Positions 1 to 5,101 of a stretch of 5,101 nucleotides of DNA are shown piece after piece. The stretch's first letter is position 1; the number at the start of each line of letters is the position of its first letter. Both the position numbers and the translations under genes were made by a program. The stretch is from positions 1-5,101 of the forward strand of contig BEID01000151.1 of assembly GCA_002898975.1 (NCBI GenBank). Direction: 5' to 3'. Under the pieces are notes generated by a model. That model searched no databases. It was not told where the DNA came from and saw only the letters and a program-made list of their open reading frames with translations. This DNA is from a bacterium HR27 (GTDB lineage Bacteria > Chloroflexota > Chloroflexia > Thermomicrobiales > Thermomicrobiaceae).

Positions 1-141
1 GGGATCGGTTGGTTGGCTGTGTACGCGACACTGGTGCTCACGGTCGTGCGAGGGCTACCGGTGCTGGTCGATGCCTGGCCGTACTTCGGATGGCGCACGG
101 AGCCGGTTGGGGATGCGGTATCGGACTCTTCGGCGCGATGA
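1..141 (+). CDS. C-terminal end of a membrane protein, possibly a CDP-alcohol phosphatidyltransferase (5' partial)
   Basis: Frame 1 is open from the first base to a TGA at 139-141 and gives the last 46 residues of a protein whose start lies outside the window. The piece begins with a hydrophobic stretch (GIGWLAVYATLVLTVVRGLP and on to about residue 29) that looks like a final transmembrane helix, followed by a short polar tail ending in SDSSAR. A last helix of this style, with an LT-hydrophobic-G-hydrophobic pattern and a short tail, is common at the end of CDP-alcohol phosphatidyltransferases (PgsA or phosphatidylinositol-phosphate synthase). An acyltransferase next door fits the actinobacterial pgsA1-patA gene order. 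The catalytic CDP-alcohol motif is not in the window, so the family call is inference. The reading frame is supported by the ATGA overlap with the next gene. Confidence 0.55.
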   Translation, partial: GIGWLAVYATLVLTVVRGLPVLVDAWPYFGWRTEPVGDAVSDSSAR

Positions 142-983
142 GTAGACGTTCACGGTTCGTTCTGCTTGTCGGTCACGGGCTGGTCTCGTGCGGCCAGCTG
201 CTTGCTGACCTGGCCGGTACTGCTGCCTACTGGTTCTTTCCGCGCTACCGACGAGCGTTGGCGAGCAATCTGGCTCGGGTTCTGGGGAAGCCAGCCGATG
301 CACCAGTAGTTCGTCGGGCGGTGGAGCAGGCGTTTCGCGCGAGCGCCCGGAATTTTCTCGCGCTGGCCTGGTTGCGGGTTGCCGGACGCTTCTGGTCACC
401 GCCACTGGAGATCACGGGAGTGGAAGGTCTGTCCGCTGACACTGGCGGACCGGTCGTCGTCGTTTCGGCCCATCTCGGTCCATTCGATGTCGTCGCTGCG
501 CTCCTCGGGCGACGTGGCCGGGCGTTCCTCGTGGTTGCCGAGCCGATGCGTCCAGGCTGGTTGGATCGTGCGGTGCGCTGGTTACGCGGACACCGCGGTG
601 TGACGCTGGTGCCACCGTCTCCGGCCGGTCTGCGGAGGGTGGTCCGGGCGCTCCAGGCCGGGGTCCCGGTTGTGTTCCTCCTCGATCGGAGGAGTCAGCG
701 GAATGGCCGTTGCGTTCGCTTCTTCGGTAAACCGGTTACCCTTTCCGACGTCCCTGTCCGTTTGGCTCGCCGCTTCGGGTGCCCGCTGGTTTTCGCCTTC
801 ACTGTCCGCGAACGACATGGCTATCGTCTCCGATTCGAGGAGCTGATCCGGCCGGGCCATGCGCAGGACGCGCCCTCGGACGAGTTCGAGCAACTCGTTG
901 CCAGGCTCGAGCGGGCGATCCGCTCGGCTCCGGATCAGTGGCTGGTTTTTCGTCCGCTCTGGTCCACTGAGGCGACCGCCTGA
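138..983 (+). CDS. LPLAT/HtrB-family acyltransferase (lipid A acyltransferase-like, possibly PatA-like)
   Basis: Predicted 281-residue membrane-associated acyltransferase that should move a fatty acyl group from acyl-CoA or acyl-ACP onto a glycolipid or phospholipid. The H(X)4D catalytic motif is visible as SAHLGPFD (H112, D117). Further family blocks are VFLLDRRSQ near residue 183, FFGKPVTL, and the C-terminal IRSAPDQWLVFRPLW, which matches the usual end of lauroyl/PIM acyltransferases. The length is close to the 290-310 typical of the family. I chose ATG 138 because it overlaps the preceding stop as ATGA, which suggests translational coupling. The frame stays open upstream to position 9, but that would lie inside the preceding gene. 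No clear Shine-Dalgarno is seen. If the host is a monoderm without lipid A, a phosphatidylinositol-mannoside acylation role (PatA) is more likely than lipid A synthesis. The substrate cannot be read from the sequence. The 3' end overlaps rimO. Confidence 0.85.
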   Translation: MSRRSRFVLLVGHGLVSCGQLLADLAGTAAYWFFPRYRRALASNLARVLGKPADAPVVRRAVEQAFRASARNFLALAWLRVAGRFWSPPLEITGVEGLSADTGGPVVVVSAHLGPFDVVAALLGRRGRAFLVVAEPMRPGWLDRAVRWLRGHRGVTLVPPSPAGLRRVVRALQAGVPVVFLLDRRSQRNGRCVRFFGKPVTLSDVPVRLARRFGCPLVFAFTVRERHGYRLRFEELIRPGHAQDAPSDEFEQLVARLERAIRSAPDQWLVFRPLWSTEATA

Positions 984-2347
984 CGGGACTTCCGCGGTGC
1001 ATGGCGCGGGCGCGCGACCGGCTCGGCCCAGAGGTCGTACGGCTCGGCGTGCACGACGCGTACCGGTACGATTTCGCCGATCGGTAGTCGCCCCGGGACG
1101 AAGACGAGCCCATCGACCTCCGGTGCATGTCGCGGAGCACGGCCAGCCGCGATCGGTCGCCGCCGGCCTCGCTCGTCTTCCAGTTCGCCGTGCCCTTCGA
1201 TCAGGACCGGCAATACCTGACCGACGAGGGCACGGTTCTTCTGGAGCGAGATGTGCTGCTGCAATTCCATGAGCCGGGCACGGCGCTCCTCGGCCACCTC
1301 GGCAGGCACAGGTGCACTGAGTCGGACACTCGGCGTCGGCGATTCCGGCGAGTAGACGAAGACGCCGACATGATCGAATTGCATTTCGGCAACGAAGTCG
1401 TACAGACGGCGGAACTGTTCCTCGGTTTCGCCAGGAAAACCGACGATGAACGTCGTACGGAGCGTGACATTGGGGATACGATCGCGCGCGTAGGCGATGA
1501 GGCGACGATAGAAGTTCGGATCGCTCGGGCGTGCCATCGCCCGGAGGACGGTAGGATCGGCGTGCTGGAGCGGGATATCGAGATAGGGAACGCACTGCGG
1601 GAGCTCAGCCATGGTGTCGATGAGCCGGAACAGGAGCGGAGTGGGATAGAGATACAGCAAGCGCAGCCATGGCAGTTCGGGAACCTGTTCGGCGATCAGG
1701 CGGAGGAGTCCCGGAAGCCCATCGCGGATGCCGAGATCGGCACCGTAACGAATGGTGTCCTGGGCGACCAGGACAACTTCCTTGGTACCGGCGTCGACGA
1801 GCTCGCGGATCTCGCGAACGATGTCGGACGGTCGCTTGCTCACCTGGTTGCCTTTGATCAACGGAATCGCGCAGAACGAGCAGCGGTGGTCGCAACCGTC
1901 GGCGATCTTGACGTAGGCGCTCGGTCGGGCCGTCGGCAGCCGATGGAAGCTCGGGAAAGCTGCTTCGTCGGTCCGCACGCTCGCGATAGGGAGACCGAGC
2001 AGCTCAGCGACGACCGAGTCGATGCGTGTCCACTCGCGGGTGGAGAGCAGCGCGTCGACACCTTCCGGCACTTCCTGCCGGTGTTCGTCGAGACTGACCA
2101 TGCAGCCGGCAGCGATGACGATCTGATCCGGGCGACGCTTGGCTAGGAGCCGCTCGATGGCTGCGCGGGACTCCGCGCGAGCGGCAGCCAGGAAGCCGCA
2201 GGTGTTCACGATCAGCACGCGTGCTCTGCGTGGATCGTCGGTCGGCTCGAGTCCCTGGGCGATCAGTCGTTGTGCCATTCCCTCTGAGTCGACCTGATTC
2301 TTGGAACACCCGAGCGTCACGATGTGAAAACGAATCGGTTGCGTCAT
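935..2347 (-). CDS. rimO: Ribosomal protein S12 methylthiotransferase RimO
   Basis: A 470-residue radical SAM methylthiotransferase that adds a methylthio group to the beta carbon of the conserved aspartate of ribosomal protein S12 in the cytoplasm. The N-terminal UPF0004 domain carries the three cysteines of the auxiliary 4Fe-4S cluster: C14 in TLGCSKNQVDSE, C50 in NTCGF and C82 in AAGCM. The radical SAM motif CxxxCxxC is CDHRCSFC (C152, C156, C159) within IADGCDHRCSFCAIPLIKG, which is diagnostic of RimO rather than MiaB. GFPGET follows in the barrel. A TRAM domain occupies about residues 373-444, with GRAPRHAPEVDG and ending near YDLWAEPV. The last 26 or so residues are a basic tail beyond TRAM, partly encoded inside the convergent acyltransferase gene. 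ATG 2347 is chosen because it sits 5 nt after AGGAG and directly precedes the conserved N-terminus. An in-frame TTG at 2440 would add 31 unconserved residues. Confidence 0.96.
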   Translation of the reverse strand: MTQPIRFHIVTLGCSKNQVDSEGMAQRLIAQGLEPTDDPRRARVLIVNTCGFLAAARAESRAAIERLLAKRRPDQIVIAAGCMVSLDEHRQEVPEGVDALLSTREWTRIDSVVAELLGLPIASVRTDEAAFPSFHRLPTARPSAYVKIADGCDHRCSFCAIPLIKGNQVSKRPSDIVREIRELVDAGTKEVVLVAQDTIRYGADLGIRDGLPGLLRLIAEQVPELPWLRLLYLYPTPLLFRLIDTMAELPQCVPYLDIPLQHADPTVLRAMARPSDPNFYRRLIAYARDRIPNVTLRTTFIVGFPGETEEQFRRLYDFVAEMQFDHVGVFVYSPESPTPSVRLSAPVPAEVAEERRARLMELQQHISLQKNRALVGQVLPVLIEGHGELEDERGRRRPIAAGRAPRHAPEVDGLVFVPGRLPIGEIVPVRVVHAEPYDLWAEPVARPRHAPRKSRQAVASVDQSGRKTSH

Positions 2348-2352
2348 TCTCG

Positions 2353-2357
2353 CTCCT
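2353..2357 (-). promoter_or_regulatory. Ribosome binding site of rimO
   Basis: On the minus strand AGGAG (inside GCGAGGAGCGAGA) lies 5 nt before the ATG at 2347-2345. It decides the start of rimO against the upstream in-frame TTG. Confidence 0.8.
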
Positions 2358-2384
2358 CGCGCCTCCGCTTCGATTGTCCGAGCA

Positions 2385-2413
2385 AGTATGCCCGGATCGG
2401 TCGGAGATGTCCC
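2385..2413 (-). promoter_or_regulatory. Candidate rimO promoter
   Basis: Read on the minus strand, GGGACA (2413-2408) and CATACT (2390-2385) are separated by 17 bp and could serve as -35 and -10 boxes. The start of transcription would fall roughly 30 nt before the rimO ATG. The -35 matches the sigma-70 consensus only in its GACA part, so this is a plausible site, not a firm one. It lies in the 210-bp divergent gap between rimO and the tRNA gene. Confidence 0.4.
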
Positions 2414-2502
2414 AGTCGGTGCCGCCTGGTCAGGGTACAACGATGGAGGGGCGAGTAGTACAGGGAGCGTGTGCGGATCGCCTCTCAGTTGGGGCCTCCG
2501 CG

Positions 2503-2532
2503 TTGTCGGAAGAAAGGTGGTTGTGCTACACT
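2503..2532 (+). promoter_or_regulatory. Promoter of tRNA-Ala (and perhaps of leuS)
   Basis: TTGTCG (2503-2508) and TACACT (2527-2532) are spaced 18 bp apart, with TG one base before the -10 (TGCTACACT), an extended -10 arrangement. The start site would be near 2539, leaving a leader of about 18 nt before the tRNA. This is the best sigma-70-type promoter in the window. It may also supply transcripts for the T-box and leuS. Confidence 0.65.
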
Positions 2533-2557
2533 GTTCGATGCGCCGGTCAGGTGGCGC

Positions 2558-2629
2558 GGGGCTGTAGCTCAGTGGGAGAGCACAACGCTGGCAGCGTTGG
2601 GGTCAGGGGTTCGAGTCCCCTCAGCTCCA
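2558..2629 (+). tRNA. tRNA-Ala, anticodon GGC
   Basis: A 72-nt cloverleaf folds completely. The acceptor stem is GGGGCTG/CAGCTCC, the D stem GCTC/GAGC with a 7-nt loop, the anticodon stem CAACG/CGTTG with loop CTGGCAG, the variable loop GGGTC, and the T stem AGGGG/CCCCT with loop TTCGAGT. The discriminator is A2629. The anticodon at 2590-2592 is GGC, which reads GCC (and GCU). The third acceptor pair is G3:U70, the main identity signal for alanyl-tRNA synthetase, which confirms the alanine call independently of the anticodon. The 3' CCA is not encoded: the sequence continues as ACTG. A promoter lies 25 nt upstream and a hairpin begins 12 nt downstream. Confidence 0.98.
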
Positions 2630-2641
2630 CTGCGTTTCCAT

Positions 2642-2669
2642 ACCGGTCCACCGCGAGGGTGCGACCGGT
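2642..2669 (+). terminator. Hairpin after tRNA-Ala, possible weak or leaky terminator
   Basis: ACCGGTCCACC (2642-2652) pairs with GGTG-C-GACCGGT (2658-2669). This gives 11 base pairs with one bulged C (2662) and a 5-nt loop, GCGAG. The tail TTCTCGTC has few Ts, so intrinsic termination would be weak. The hairpin could instead be a 3'-processing or insulating structure between the tRNA and the T-box leader. Confidence 0.5.
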
Positions 2670-2772
2670 TCTCGTCATGTGAAGGTAGCGAGCGGCGAAG
2701 GGGAGCAGTAGCGGATCCTGACCGCTCAGCGAGCCGGGGGCGGTGTAAGCCCGGCCGGATCGGGGCCGTGAA

Positions 2773-2775
2773 CTC
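2773..2775 (+). promoter_or_regulatory. T-box specifier triplet CTC (Leu)
   Basis: CTC follows GAA (2770-2772) on the 3' side of the Stem I internal loop and is followed by a purine, the layout of B. subtilis glyQS and other T-boxes. It should be read by tRNA-Leu with anticodon GAG. The identity of the downstream gene as leuS supports this register. Confidence 0.85.
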
Positions 2776-2870
2776 GCCCTGGAGCTGCGCGGGCGAAGCG
2801 GCAGTAGCCCGCGCCGGGTCGTGCCCGTTAGCGCACGATCGAGGTGGGTGTCGCGCTGTCGACGCCAAGG

Positions 2871-2899
2871 AGGGTGGTACCGCGGGTCGGCCCGTCCCT
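2871..2899 (+). promoter_or_regulatory. T-box antiterminator
   Basis: AGGG (2871-2874) pairs with CCCT (2896-2899) and GCGGG (2882-2886) with CCCGT (2891-2895, one G-T pair). This leaves the 7-nt bulge TGGTACC (2875-2881) that binds the tRNA acceptor end. It shares bases 2888-2897 with the terminator stem, so the two folds exclude each other. Confidence 0.9.
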
Positions 2900-2924
2900 T
2901 CGTGGACGGGCCGTTGTGCGTTGG
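2888..2924 (+). terminator. T-box-controlled attenuator/terminator upstream of leuS
   Basis: CGGCCCGTCC (2888-2897) pairs perfectly with GGACGGGCCG (2904-2913) around the loop CTTCGT, a 10-bp GC-rich stem. The following TTGTGCGTTGG is poor in Ts compared with textbook intrinsic terminators. The stem overlaps the 3' half of the antiterminator but does not reach the leuS ribosome binding site at 2938, so control should be by transcription and not by hiding the start. Confidence 0.8.
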
Positions 2925-2937
2925 AGCTTGATTCGGC

Positions 2938-2944
2938 AGGAGGG
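2938..2944 (+). promoter_or_regulatory. Ribosome binding site of leuS
   Basis: AGGAGGG is a near-perfect anti-16S match with a 7-nt spacer (CACAGCG) to the ATG at 2952, and it fixes the leuS start. Confidence 0.88.
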
Positions 2945-2951
2945 CACAGCG

Positions 2952-5101
2952 ATGACGACCACGCAGCAGGAGCGCAGGACGGAGCGCTACGAGCCGCAGA
3001 TCATCGAGCCGAAGTGGCAGAAGGTTTGGGAAGAGACCGGTATCTACCTCAATGTCCAAGAAGATCCAACCAAGCCGAAATGGTATCACCTCGTGATGTT
3101 CCCGTATCCGTCAGGTAACCTGCATATCGGTCACTGGTTTTCCTACGCGCCAGCTGATGCAGCGGCTCGATACAAGCGGATGCGCGGGTATAACGTGCTG
3201 TTCCCCTTCGGCTTCGACGCATTCGGGCTGCCCGCCGAAAACGCTGCCATCAAGCACGGTATCCATCCCCGTGTCTGGACCATGCAGAACATCGCCCACA
3301 TGAAGAAGCAGCTCCGCTCGATGGGGGCGATGTTCGATTGGTCGAAGGAGATCATTACCTGTCTCCCGGAATACTACCGCTGGAACCAGTGGTTCTTCCT
3401 GCAGTTCTACAAGCGCGGGCTCGCCTACCGGGCAAAGGCGCCGGTCTGGTGGTGCCCGACCTGTCAGACAGTGCTGGCGAACGAGCAGGTTATCGATGGC
3501 CGCTGTGAGCGGTGCAGTACCGAGGTGTATCGACGCGATCTGGAGCAGTGGTTCCTGCGTATCACAGCATATGCCGAGGAGTTACTGAACTTCGACGGGA
3601 TCGAGTGGCCGGAACGCGTCATCACGATGCAGCGAAATTGGATCGGCCGCTCGGAAGGTGCGCGGATCATCTTCCGGAGCGAGCAAGGTGACCCGATCGA
3701 GGTGTTCACGACGCGCCCGGATACGCTCTGGGGCGCGACCTTCATGGTGCTGGCTCCGGAACACCCGCTTGTCGAAAAGCTCACAGCACCCGAACGAAGG
3801 GCTGAGGTCGAGGCATACATCGACCAGGCGCGGCGGCGGAGCGACATCGAGCGGACGTCGACCGAGCGCGAAAAGACGGGTGTCTTCATCGGCGCGTACG
3901 CGATCAATCCAGTGAACGGGCAGCGCATCCCGATCTGGATTGCCGACTACGTGCTGCTGCACTACGGGACCGGTGCCATCATGGCGGTGCCGGCGCACGA
4001 TCAACGCGACTTCGAGTTCGCACGGCAGTTCGGCCTTCCGATCGTTGTCGTCATCCAGCCGCCCGATCGCACGCTCGATCCGGCCACCATGGACGCGGCC
4101 TACGATGGCGACGGTGTTATGGTCAACTCCGGCCCCTTCGATGGGACGCCGACGGCGGGCGGTGAGGCGATCCGTAAGGTGATCGATTGGCTGGAGGAGC
4201 AGGGGATCAGTCGCCGCGAGGTCACGTACCGGCTGCGCGATTGGCTCATTTCGCGCCAGCGGTACTGGGGCACGCCGATTCCGATTCTCTACTGCGACCG
4301 CTGTGGCATCGTTCCTGTTCCGGAGGATCAGCTGCCGGTGCTGCTTCCCGAGGACGCCGAGTTCATGCCGACCGGTCAGTCACCGCTCATCACGCACGAG
4401 GCGTTCGTCAATACCAGTTGCCCGCAGTGCGGAGGACCGGCACGGCGCGAGACCGATACCATGGACACGTTCGTCGACTCGTCCTGGTACTGGTATCGCT
4501 ACCTGAGTCCACACGAGAGCGACCGCCCCTTCGATCCGGAGAAGGTGGCCTTTTGGACGCCGGTCGACCAGTACACCGGCGGAATCGAGCATGCCATCCT
4601 GCACCTCTTGTACAGCCGGTTCTGGACGAAGGCTCTAGCCGATCTGGGGCTGGTGAATCACCGGGAGCCGTTCCTGCGCTTGTTCAACCATGGTGTCATC
4701 CTGGGTGAGGACGGCGAGAAGATGTCGAAGAGCCGGGGGAACGTCGTCGATCCCGACGATCTCGTTGCCCGGCTCGGCGCGGATACGGTGCGACTCTACC
4801 TTATGTTCATCGGGCCGTGGAGCCAGGGTGGGCCGTGGAGCTCCCGCGGTGTGGCCGGCGTGCAGCGCTTCCTGCAGCGGGTGTGGTCGCTGGTGAACGA
4901 GACGCTGGACGTGCCGGTCGATCTCGAGGACGATGATCGAGCACGCGCCTTGCGCCGTCTGGTGCATCGAACGATCAAACAGGTCACGGACGACTTCGAG
5001 ACGTTCAGTTTCAACACCGCGATAGCTCGCATGATGGAGCTGGTGAACGAACTCGCGCGTCTGCGCGAGACGCCGGTCGTCCGGATGCCGGTGTGGCGCG
5101 A
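2952..5101 (+). CDS. leuS: Leucyl-tRNA synthetase (3' partial)
   Basis: Class I synthetase that charges tRNA-Leu with leucine using ATP in the cytoplasm. 716 codons are present and no stop is reached; about 100 residues of a bacterial-type LeuRS are missing. Visible elements are the ATP-binding HIGH motif (residues 58-61, after FPYPSGNL) and a zinc cluster with C168, C171, C185 and C188. The CP1 editing domain has TTRPDT (253-258) and [15 protein letters not shown] (339-353), with D350 as the expected editing aspartate. [12 protein letters not shown] starts near residue 429, a second cysteine set is C448, C451, C490 and C493, and KMSKS is at 590-594. From about 640 the anticodon-binding helical domain begins ([11 protein letters not shown]) and is cut by the window edge. 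Only a few residues (GEDGE) precede KMSKS, so the leucine-specific insertion of E. coli and T. thermophilus is absent, as in B. subtilis-like enzymes. The T-box upstream regulates it. Confidence 0.98.
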   Translation, partial: MTTTQQERRTERYEPQIIEPKWQKVWEETGIYLNVQEDPTKPKWYHLVMFPYPSGNLHIGHWFSYAPADAAARYKRMRGYNVLFPFGFDAFGLPAENAAIKHGIHPRVWTMQNIAHMKKQLRSMGAMFDWSKEIITCLPEYYRWNQWFFLQFYKRGLAYRAKAPVWWCPTCQTVLANEQVIDGRCERCSTEVYRRDLEQWFLRITAYAEELLNFDGIEWPERVITMQRNWIGRSEGARIIFRSEQGDPIEVFTTRPDTLWGATFMVLAPEHPLVEKLTAPERRAEVEAYIDQARRRSDIERTSTEREKTGVFIGAYAINPVNGQRIPIWIADYVLLHYGTGAIMAVPAHDQRDFEFARQFGLPIVVVIQPPDRTLDPATMDAAYDGDGVMVNSGPFDGTPTAGGEAIRKVIDWLEEQGISRREVTYRLRDWLISRQRYWGTPIPILYCDRCGIVPVPEDQLPVLLPEDAEFMPTGQSPLITHEAFVNTSCPQCGGPARRETDTMDTFVDSSWYWYRYLSPHESDRPFDPEKVAFWTPVDQYTGGIEHAILHLLYSRFWTKALADLGLVNHREPFLRLFNHGVILGEDGEKMSKSRGNVVDPDDLVARLGADTVRLYLMFIGPWSQGGPWSSRGVAGVQRFLQRVWSLVNETLDVPVDLEDDDRARALRRLVHRTIKQVTDDFETFSFNTAIARMMELVNELARLRETPVVRMPVWR

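Larger units (their letters stand above)
2685..2913 (+). promoter_or_regulatory. T-box riboswitch (leucine) controlling leuS
   Basis: This leader RNA senses uncharged tRNA-Leu and controls read-through into leuS. Stem I runs from GTAGC (2685-2689) to GCTGC (2784-2788). The AGTA S-turn is at 2707-2710, and the opposite strand carries GAA-CTC-G, giving a CTC leucine specifier at 2773-2775. The distal arm GCCGGG/CCCGGC (2733-2738/2750-2755) has the GGTG (GNUG) element in its loop. Stem II is GCGGGC/GCCCGC (2789-2794/2807-2812) and also contains GAA and AGTA. The F-box CCGTTA is at 2825-2830 within TCGTGC/GCACGA. A helix GGTGTC/GACGCC (2847-2852/2861-2866) precedes the canonical T-box GGGTGGTACCGCGG. 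The bulge reads TGGT, which pairs with the ACCA end of a tRNA with discriminator A, as expected for tRNA-Leu. Pairings were worked out by hand; the gene downstream agrees with the specifier. Confidence 0.95.

Noticed and set aside
9..137. Longer acyltransferase starting at position 9 (43 extra residues)
   Set aside because: It lies wholly inside the preceding gene, whose stop overlaps the ATG at 138 as ATGA, and the extra residues do not look like the family N-terminus.
582..1595. Minus-strand ORF (337 aa) across the acyltransferase and the rimO end
   Set aside because: It is an alternative frame of two genes identified by catalytic motifs, and its composition is Arg/Pro-rich noise.
1127..2146. 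Long plus-strand ORF (339 aa) opposite rimO
   Set aside because: It is rich in charged repeats typical of reading a GC-rich gene antisense, has no recognisable domain, and lies entirely within the well-supported rimO.
2348..2440. rimO starting at the in-frame TTG at 2440
   Set aside because: The 31 extra residues show no RimO similarity and would cover the candidate promoter. ATG 2347 has a good AGGAG and precedes the conserved N-terminus directly.
2670..2684. A separate promoter for the T-box transcript between the hairpin and Stem I
   Set aside because: Candidate -10 boxes such as CATGTG or ATGTGA have no matching -35 at the right spacing, so I could not support one.
2776..2778. GCC immediately after the CTC specifier, an alanine codon matching the GGC anticodon of the upstream tRNA-Ala
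   Set aside because: It is tempting as a second specifier for the neighbouring tRNA, but these bases fit the lower Stem I helix (AGGGG with GCCCT), and the downstream gene is leuS. Most likely chance.
2705..2808. Direct repeat GCAGTAGC at 2705-2712 and 2801-2808
   Set aside because: Both copies are explained as AGTA S-turn elements of T-box Stem I and Stem II, not as a mobile-element or recombination repeat.
2547..3089. Minus-strand ORF (180 aa) opposite the tRNA, T-box and leuS start
   Set aside because: It is the antisense of structured RNAs and of the conserved LeuRS N-terminus, and no ribosome binding site or family motif is evident.
2471..3118. Plus-strand ORF (215 aa), and the shorter 2221-2682 ORF, across the tRNA promoter and tRNA
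   Set aside because: The 215-aa ORF runs through a complete tRNA, the T-box and the start of leuS in the wrong frame; the shorter one runs through the rimO start and the tRNA. The non-coding RNAs explain the sequence.

Overview
The window is GC-rich bacterial chromosome. My best guess is a Chloroflexota thermophile of the Thermomicrobia type. This rests on three things: GC-rich codon use, a T-box leader outside an AT-rich Firmicutes background, and a phospholipid-type acyltransferase next to what looks like a CDP-alcohol phosphatidyltransferase. It is inference, because no rRNA or marker comparison was possible.

Layout. Positions 1-983 (+) hold the end of a membrane-protein gene (1-141, possibly a CDP-alcohol phosphatidyltransferase). 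It is joined by an ATGA overlap to a complete LPLAT/HtrB-family acyltransferase gene (138-983). Positions 935-2347 (-) hold rimO, the ribosomal protein S12 methylthiotransferase. It converges on the acyltransferase gene and overlaps it tail to tail by 49 bp. Positions 2348-2557 are a divergent intergenic region with a plausible rimO promoter on the minus strand and a good promoter for the tRNA on the plus strand. Positions 2558-2629 (+) encode tRNA-Ala(GGC), followed by a hairpin at 2642-2669. Positions 2685-2913 (+) form a well-preserved T-box riboswitch with a CTC (Leu) specifier. It controls leuS, which starts at 2952 and runs off the window at 5101.

How the parts work together. The right half is a translation-supply locus. 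Uncharged tRNA-Leu(GAG) should pair with the CTC specifier and with the UGGU of the antiterminator bulge, which opens leuS expression. rimO also acts on the translation machinery. The left pair looks like a lipid module: phosphatidyl-headgroup transfer followed by acylation.

I see no mobile element, CRISPR array or strange foreign island. The most interesting points are the tRNA-Ala gene directly upstream of the T-box with no clear promoter between them, the T-poor terminator of the T-box, and the coding overlap between rimO and the acyltransferase gene.
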